The position numbers and the translations under genes are program-made. From Dipetalonema caudispina (taxonomy: Eukaryota; Nematoda; Chromadorea; Rhabditida; Onchocercidae): DNA of 64,000 nt. The notes below the pieces were generated by a model that searched no databases, was not told the origin of the DNA, and saw only the letters and a list, made by a program, of their open reading frames with translations. Of the stretch, positions 56,499 through 64,000 are shown piece after piece (position 1 is the first letter of the stretch; each line of letters begins with the position of its first letter). Location: positions 1-64,000 of the forward strand of contig JABVXV010000162.1 of the NCBI GenBank assembly GCA_013365325.1, given 5' to 3'.

Positions 56499-58061
56499 GA
56501 AAAAATTTTAGGATAATTTCATTGTTGTTAATTATTACTTCATGTTAACATTCTTTTTCTTTTTTCATTGCTTAATCCAAACTTTTTTGTGATTTCCAAT
56601 TCATACAGTAATTTATGTAATCTAATTATGGATTATGAAGGTATTTTGTTAACGTTTAATTTCACTTTATTAACGTTTACTTTTTATTTTTCCCTATGCT
56701 ATATTTAGCTATCATTAACATCTTCAACAGTTAAAATATATTGATTTCCTGATTTATTCTATCTTTATCATCGTGATAACATACAAATATTTTCAGAGAT
56801 GAAAGACAATTACGATTCGTTTATTAAATGTTATGTCATTTTATAAATGAATTAGCATTTTTTTTTCTTTTTTCATCGTACCGTATCACGAAGAATGCAA
56901 TCTGATAATACGGTAAACAAAGAATAGTCATGCTTAAGTTTAAAAAACAAAACATATGGAAAGATAATTTTAATTTGGAAGGAAAAAATACCGGAATATG
57001 ATGCTAACCGTACTGAAAAAACAAATTTCCGATTATCGAACTTATGTGAGAAATTATTTAAGCATTATATAATAAAGCTTCTCACACAAATAATCTTTCC
57101 TAAAAAAAAAAAAAAATAAAAAAATAAAAAAAAAAAAAAGCTACAAAACATGGAAAGAATTCGTCCAACTACCTTCCATCCGAATCAAATCAACTGAAAA
57201 ATGCGGACTGACATAACACATACACATATCAAACATGAACAGAGTGCATAAGCATGTTATGGAACCAAAAACAGACTGACACACGCCCGGTAGTGAACAT
57301 TTTTGCTTTTCGTTTTTATTGAACAAATAGGAATAAATAAAACGGATAAATTATTTTATCATCATCAATCCTTGTCTCAAATTTATCGGTGTTATCTTTG
57401 ATACAAGTTACAATTGACCAAATTACCTTTCTTACCATGTATAATGAATGTGGTAGGTAATAAGTTGAAATTCGAGAACATTAAATGTATGGATGTTATG
57501 AATCGAAAAATTTTCAACCATTTTTTTTTTTTCTTTCATCTTATCCATAAATTGACATTGATTAATCTCTTGTCAGTTTTTATTTTGCTTTCTTTTTCCT
57601 GAATTATATATATATATATATCTATGAAATGAAACCTGTGTAAGATCAAAAAATGAATTGTCTTTTGTCGTAGATCTTTTATGATTGACGACCGGTATCA
57701 TAAAATGAAAATCAGGATGATGCGATACTCCAGGAAGCGATAAACGATGAATGGCTGAATCCCATGTTTTTGCAAAATTTTTCCGATTTCTTGAATAAAT
57801 GCATGATTCCGAATGTTTACTTCCCAATCGTGTTGTCATTTTTGGTGATATTACGGATGCTGTCGCTGTTGTTGTTGTTGTTGTTGCTGTTGTTGTTGTT
57901 GTTGTTGCTGTTATCGTTGTTGCTGTTATTGTTGCTGTTGCTTTTGTTGTTGTTACTGAAATTGCGGTGGTTGTTGGGTTGCAATAACTAGCGTAAAATT
58001 GTGATATTGCCAGAGTTTCCGGATTATCATTGCTAATCACATGTCGCATTCTTGATGACAT
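56320..58061 (-). CDS. Probable minus-strand gene, first two coding exons, unrecognised
   Basis: Exon 1 is 58061-57636: ATG, then 142 codons, ending at a donor (CTTACACAG then gtttca, phase 0). It carries a threonine-rich run encoded by CAA/ACA repeats at about residues 30-70, then mixed sequence (TWDSAIHRLSLPGVSHHPDF). Exon 2 is 56460-56320, after an acceptor of long poly-T plus ATAG, phase 0, 47 codons (KRVTVIDRPGQDKVHYTGTR is typical), ending at a gtatgt donor. Both exons are clearly more GC-rich than their surroundings and join in frame. Candidate terminal exons in the same phase are 53370-53236 and 51018-50869, each ending in a stop. A CACTTTCAG at about 58152-58150 could be the leader acceptor. 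I do not recognise the family and will not assign a function. Confidence 0.45.
57861..57957. repeat. (GTT)n/(GCTGTT)n array inside the minus-strand candidate exon
   Basis: GTT units mixed with GCTGTT and ATCGTT. On the minus strand they read ACA/GCA/ATA, giving the T-rich run of the candidate protein. Interruptions keep the frame open. Confidence 0.9.
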
Positions 58062-58299
58062 CTTTTTGCCGGTTCGTTTACTTCCTCCTTTTACTTATTA
58101 TTCATCCAATTTCGTTAGAATTTCCACAATAATGTAATTGCAAACACCTGAAAGTGTTCTATTATTTGGATCGGGGAAAAAAAAAAACTTTTTAACGAAA
58201 AATGCATAAAAATAATTTGGGGTAACAACGACCGATGTGCTACTGATACTAAAATTACAGCACGAAAATGTGTGCTTTGATATAGTGTTCCACATAATA

Positions 58300-58300
<1 letters not shown>

Positions 58301-58363
<63 letters not shown>
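58301..58363. repeat. Poly-A run of 63 bases
   Basis: This is the longest pure homopolymer in the window. GAAAAAAAG and a short tandem GATAGGAAAT repeat follow it. It could be the tail of a retroposed transcript on the plus strand or a slippage product. I see no flanking target-site duplication. Confidence 0.9.
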
Positions 58364-58365
<2 letters not shown>

Positions 58366-59718
58366 AAAAAAGTGATAGGAAATGATAGGAAACACCCCTA
58401 TATCATAATAAATTTATCCGCAAAAAAATCCGTCATCGTTGTGGGATAATAATCAATCAATCAACATGGAACTGCAAAATGACATCAAGATATATTGTAA
58501 TAGAAGAAAATAAGAAAAAAGCATGAAATCTCAAAAAATAAATTTTTAAAATTTCCATAAGTATTTATTCCTCCATTTGTTATTGTTAAAGATCTGTTTC
58601 ATCTAAATGTAAATACTAACAAACCATATTTTATCGTTTTTTTTTTTTTTTTTTTTTCATTATTCTAATGTAACATTTAAACATTTCATATATTAAATAA
58701 AATACATACGATTTAAACCATATTTCAGAATTTTTTGTTTTTCTTTTTTTTTTTCTCTCTATCAAAATTTCTAATTTATTTTTATTGATGATTTATGAAA
58801 TGAAAAAAAAAAAAAAAAAAATCATTATATCCTCCTTGCTGCTTTAAATTCATACTCCAGTCTTTCTTTCCTTTTTTTTTTTTTTTTTTTTGATAATTGT
58901 AATTGTTAGGCAAATTTTGACCTATTTTTAGCATGAAATTTTAATTAAAAATTTTTTAAATTTAATACAACTCTTCGTCCATTTCAAATGACTTTAAAAG
59001 TATTTTAAATTTGCTTTGCTTTCTTGGAAAAAAAAAATCATCGAAATTGCAAATTATTTCCTCTTTTTTCTTCTTACTTCTATCATCATCATCATCTTTA
59101 AAAAGCAAAGACCTGATTTTCCTAAATTTTTCTTTTTCATTTCCTTTTTTTTTTTCTTTTTTTTTTTTTTTTTTACAAAAGCCATTTCTAATTTCAACAC
59201 ATTTTTGAAGTAATTTTTTGTCACATTTCATGCGTACCAAATATGTTAGAAAAGATTTCCAAATTTCGAATTGTTGCTTACTTGAAATAAAACAAAACAA
59301 AGGATTATATCAAATTTTGGAGGAAAGATAAGAAAAAAAAAAAAAAAAGAAAAGAAAAACAAACTAAAAATCCTTCTCAAAGCAATAATGATATGGATGA
59401 ATAAGTGAGAAATAAACCTTTTTGAACGACAAAAATGTAAGGCTTTAAGCCTAGCAATAGGAAATGAACAACAGCTGGAACTAATTGATCAAATAAGCAA
59501 CCATTTGTTTTTTTTTTTTCTTCTTTTTTTTTTTTGTTTAAAGATAACACAGTTGTTTAAAATACAAATAGCTTGTTGGGAAATTTACTTATTACTTTAT
59601 TGAGTAAGTAATCGGATAAATTTATTCCAAAAGAACTGATAAGGTAATATTGCTTTTACTTTTTACGGATATTTGAAAAATAAAAAAAAAGAAAATTACA
59701 AATATTTGACTTAAATGA

Positions 59719-59760
59719 CAAATCTATCCAATTTTTTTTTTTTTTTTTTGGATAGATTTT
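59719..59760. repeat. Inverted repeat with a poly-T loop
   Basis: AAATCTATCCAA and its reverse complement TTGGATAGATTT flank a run of about 17 T. A T-rich stretch with a run of six G (about 59794-59799) follows. The stem is 12 bp and perfect. Confidence 0.8.
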
Positions 59761-62519
59761 TTTTTTTTGTACCAAAAAGTTTTTTTTTTTTTTGGGGGGT
59801 AGATTCTTATGGTCGCTTATTTTAAAATAGAAAAGTTAAGAATTTTTAATAGTTTAAATAAGTATTTATTCTATAAGATATACATATAAGAAATGTTAGA
59901 GAGATTTTTGCATACTTTCTGGCCTTTTCTTTTTATAATTTAAAATTGAAAAAGATGCGGTGAAAAATGAAAGAAACGGTGAAGAGATGGAATTTTTGAT
60001 TCAAAATCAATATTTGACCTAATGATCAAACAAAATTGGGATAGCAATAACGTGTATCTAAAAGAAACAATAATCAAATATTTGTTTCATTATTTCATAT
60101 ACTATGATATATTATTCATAATTGTAAAAAGAAAATTATAAGTACAAAAATTTTACAAACATCAATTTCTGTTTTTGTCTTTTTTTTCCCCCCTCCCCCA
60201 GCCAGTTAATTGTTTAATCATTAAAGAGATTCAGTGATAAAGATTTCAATGATTCAATAAAAATAATTTAATGACATTTCAATGATTTTAATGATTTAAT
60301 GATTCAATAACAAATATCCTAAAATACTGTAACAGATAATAATAAATGTAATAATATAATTAAATACTTGTAATGAGAATAAAACATTAGTAATATTCAA
60401 CAAAAAACACTAAAAAAAAATCAAAAAATATCCTAAAATAAATATTGTAATACATAATAAGAAATGTATCAATAGAATTGAATACATATCGCAAAAATAA
60501 AATATATATTTATTTCTGTTAAAATAATCATACGAAAAGTTTTGTCTGTTATGAGAAAGAGTAATGAGAAGGTAATATTACAACATGGTAAGATCTGTGA
60601 ACATTTTCAACAATAATATCATCATCCTTTCTTAATGGTTTCACTGCAACAGCTTCTGTTTTTTTTTCCCTTTTTTTTTTTCTTCCTTCCTTTTTCGAAA
60701 AGAGTGTAAATAAGAAACGAAAAATATCTTTGTAAATAAGTTGTAATTAAATAAAGTGCAAATTTTGTACTTCAATGGAAAATATTCATGCATTAGGAAG
60801 ATGACGCATATTGTTAAGTGATATGCGAATTGTTTTAATTAATTATCCACTTTTTTTTTTAAAAAAATCATTATTCCATCATCTATTATTAATGAAAATA
60901 ATTTTAATAATTATAAAGTTAAATTTAGTACTGGAAATAATTATATTTTGTAAATATAGAATAATTTATTAATTAATCAATTTGCTAGCTAAAACCGGAA
61001 CTTCACAAAGTTCTTTCTTTTTCTCTCTCTTTTTTTTTTTTAAGAAAGAATGGATTGTTATCTTATACTCATCTTATTTGGATACATTTCCAAATGTTGA
61101 ATTTGCTTGCTATTTTGAAATTTAACCAATCTATTATCACTGATAAGGTGGAAATAGAATTTTTGGAAATGTCGTAATTGAAATAAATGATGATCTTTAA
61201 GAAATACTTTCTCATATGGCTGATATTTCTCATCGATTTTTCAAGTAAATCTTATTTTAATTGATTTTTTTTTTCATCAATCATAGTTGAACAAATACAT
61301 AGAGTGAATGGAAGTATGTTTATTCTTTGCCTATTTCAAACCATAATTAACTCTTTAATTCATAAAATTTTCAAGATAAGATGGATTAGTTTCCTCATTC
61401 TATTACTTATTCCATTACTGATGAATACAAGTTTTTTTTTCTTTTTTTTTCCCGTCTTCTTTCCTCCTATTTATTTTAATTATTGAAGTTTTAGATTTTA
61501 CAGCTAGACATAGCTTTTATCATAAACGATAGCATCAATCTGTAAGAAGAATGATGAAGGGAAAAGAATGTAAAATATGATTGGAATTTTCAAGAAAAAT
61601 TTAGCACATTCTGTTATCTTAATTGTACCACTCAACAAGTAATAATTAGTAATATAATTTGATATCAGGATAATTAAGTAAATGAATAAGGCAAAAAAGA
61701 AAAGATGAAAGATTAAATCTTTCTTTTTTTTTTGCTAAGACAAAAAACGTTCATTAAAACGGACAAGAAATTTGATTAAACGATCAAGATTTTTTATTAC
61801 AAATAAGCTATAATACAAGCAGTAATAATATGTAAATTTCTTTATTTTCAAAAATAACAAATACGATGTTGTCATCATAAATAATTTCCCAAAGTTATTC
61901 CGTAATAATAAACTACCATTTTTTTTTTTTTTTTTTTCAAAACCGTATTTATTATTTTTGTTTCAACTAAATCTGGTAATTTATTCCGGAATAATAAATC
62001 ACCTCTTTTTTTTTTTCTTTTTTTTTACCAAACTGCCAATTACTTATTGATATTTCGAAAGAAAGGAGCAACAAAAATACAATTGCGTAATTCAAAAATT
62101 CAAAAAAAAAAAAAAAAAAACGGAATTATACAATAAAGTATTTCAATTAAATCAAATAATTAAAGTTAAATTTCGGTAATTATCACAATTCAACAATGAT
62201 AAATCGTGTTTGAAATTGGATACTGATAAATCCGAGAAAAACCAATTTACAGGATTGGAAATAAAAAAATTTGAAAAAGATCAATGTGTTTTTGATTCCA
62301 ATCCGATTTGATTCCAGTTCGATTCCGGAAGATATTAAATGTTGGTAAGGGAATCGGTGTTAAATGAGAACGGAGAAGAAAAGGGAGGAAGAAGAGAAAG
62401 CAAGAACGTTACATTCATTGACAATATGTTTGCTTCAAGGAAATATGTTTGATGGTAGCAAGGATAAGTAAAACTATGTTGGAAAAAAAAAGTGATATGA
62501 GGAAGAAAAAGAGAAAGGG

Positions 62520-62545
62520 AGAGAAAGAGAGAGAGAGAGAGAGAG
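62520..62545. repeat. (GA)n microsatellite
   Basis: A short GA array within a purine-rich region. Confidence 0.9.
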
Positions 62546-64000
62546 GAAAGGAGAAATGGGAAGAAAATGAACATTTTGATGAATAATGGTGAAATTTTTG
62601 ATAATTCATTTTTTACTTTTTTTTTTGAAAAAGAAAAGAGTAGAGGAATAGCTACGAAATTTTCAACGATTAAAGTATTTTATTTCATCAAAGTATGTGA
62701 AATTCCACTTGAATAATTCACAAAGAAAAAACTTTTGTCAAACTAAAAAGTTAGAAAAGTTTAAATTACTAAATATATCATCCGATTATGATTCTCTCTT
62801 AATTCATTCCCAATCCTAATGAAGCAATCTCCTCTTTTTTAAAACAAAACAAAAAAAAAAGTAAATGGTAAAAGTTGTTAAATCATTTCATTTTTATCAA
62901 ACTATCAATCAGTAAGCTTATCAAAATTTAGTATCCTTCAAAAAAGAATTGAAATAACAGTAATGATTTCGGGATGAATAATGGAATAATATTATCAAAA
63001 ATTACATATATTCAATTATTTCATTGTACATGAATAGATTAAGAATGGAAAATAATGAACAAATTAAATGGATTCTTTCAATTATTCGCCGCAAGCTTTC
63101 TTCAATATCTTCCTTCTAATATTACTTAAATGATATAGCGCTAATTGTATTAATTATATTCATCATATCATATGCTAAGTTCTTATCATTCACAATTAAT
63201 AAATGTCAGAATACCGTTGGATTTCAAAAAGAAATGATTAATTGCGCGTAATGAGAAATGAACATGTCTCATGTGGCATTGCAACATTCGATCATCACTA
63301 ACATTGAATCAAATTAAACCCAAATAAGCTAGCTTAGTTGCAGACAGTGATGATGTAAATGACGTTGACGATGATTGGTAATGATGATGATGATGATGAT
63401 AATTGCAATCGAAAAAATTGCCATTAAGATAATGATTCTCCCCTTGTAAATCATCATTACAAGTAACAAAATTACGTATAATTTATGAATTTTAATTTCT
63501 TATCATCCATGAATTTTACAACAAATTAATATTTAATCTAAAAAAGTGAAAAGAAAAAAAAAACAAAGCCATCGAATTCTAGAGATATCTTCTTTTTTTT
63601 TTTCGAAAAATTTATCAATAAATGAAATCATCACTGATACAATGGTATAACAGTTCAGCCAGAATAAAAGATATGGATGAACTGATGATAGCGCAAAATG
63701 AGCGAAAAAGTTACCTAAAAAAGGAGAGAAAAAAAAAAATGAAATCAAATAATTTTTAGGAACGAAAATCATTTCATTCTATTTTACCAACAAAGACAAC
63801 AAAAAGTTCATTTTGCAAAAAAAAAAAAAGGAACCAAAAAAAAAAATTAATACCACTTTTTTTTTTGCGAACAATTAATTCAATTATGTACGAAATTTGA
63901 GTAGGGTATGATGAATCTTTTCCTTGTAATTTTGACAAAAAGTAATAAATGAAATGTAAATGAGTCAGGATTAAGTAAAAGAAAGTTATAACTGTAAAAA

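Larger units (their letters stand above)
58370..64000. other. Right-hand stretch of about 5.6 kb without a convincing gene
   Basis: AT-rich sequence with many T and A tracts and a GA array at about 62520-62545. Two coding-like minus-strand pieces lie at 60643-60549 (KPLRKDDDIIVENVHRSYHV) and 63716-63580 (a hydrophobic, membrane-like stretch). Neither has a clear family or a second exon. Confidence 0.5.

Noticed and set aside
62317..62327. tRNA B-box-like sequence AGTTCGATTCC
   Set aside because: No A box lies at the right distance upstream and no acceptor stem forms. The sequence is part of a small GATTCCA repetition.
63533..63772. Membrane-like ORF of 79 codons on the minus strand
   Set aside because: A TTTTTTAG acceptor and a hydrophobic stretch are present, but no receptor or transporter motif is visible and the ends are A-tract artefacts.

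Overview
The window is nuclear DNA from a eukaryote and looks nematode-like. It is strongly AT-rich and crowded with poly-T and poly-A tracts and microsatellites. Its genes are split into many small exons with TTTTCAG-like acceptors. The three recognisable proteins are all animal families, and one start codon sits two bases after a TTTCTCAG acceptor, as expected for spliced-leader trans-splicing. The overall look fits a spirurid or filarial worm, but the genus cannot be told from sequence alone. There is no rRNA, tRNA or CRISPR array that I can support.

Layout. Positions 1-6203 hold simple repeats, a short degenerate tandem repeat and a possible small minus-strand gene. At 6204-10760 (+) lies a type II phosphatidylinositol 4-kinase with its 5' exons missing from the window. 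Positions 10761-21997 are about 11 kb of repeats and homopolymers without a convincing gene. At 21998-25900 (+) lies a complete syndapin/PACSIN gene of 8 coding exons. Positions 25901-35935 are its 3' flank plus repeats, with one possible minus-strand two-exon gene. At 35936-41038 (+) lies a complete 11-exon gene for type I inositol polyphosphate 5-phosphatase (INPP5A/ipp-5 type). Positions 41039-64000 hold weak gene candidates only. The best of these is a minus-strand gene with two phase-compatible exons (58061-57636 and 56460-56320). Local duplications, long microsatellites and a 63-base poly-A run also lie here.

How the genes relate. All three solid genes are on the plus strand and act in phosphoinositide biology. 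The kinase makes PI4P, the precursor of PI(4,5)P2. Syndapin bends PI(4,5)P2-containing membrane during endocytosis. The phosphatase removes the 5-phosphate of inositol 1,4,5-trisphosphate, which is released from PI(4,5)P2. They are about 10 kb apart, so they are not an operon in the usual nematode sense.

Limits. In DNA this AT-rich, open stretches of 40-60 codons with plausible splice sites arise by chance in large numbers. Every candidate without recognisable homology is therefore scored low.
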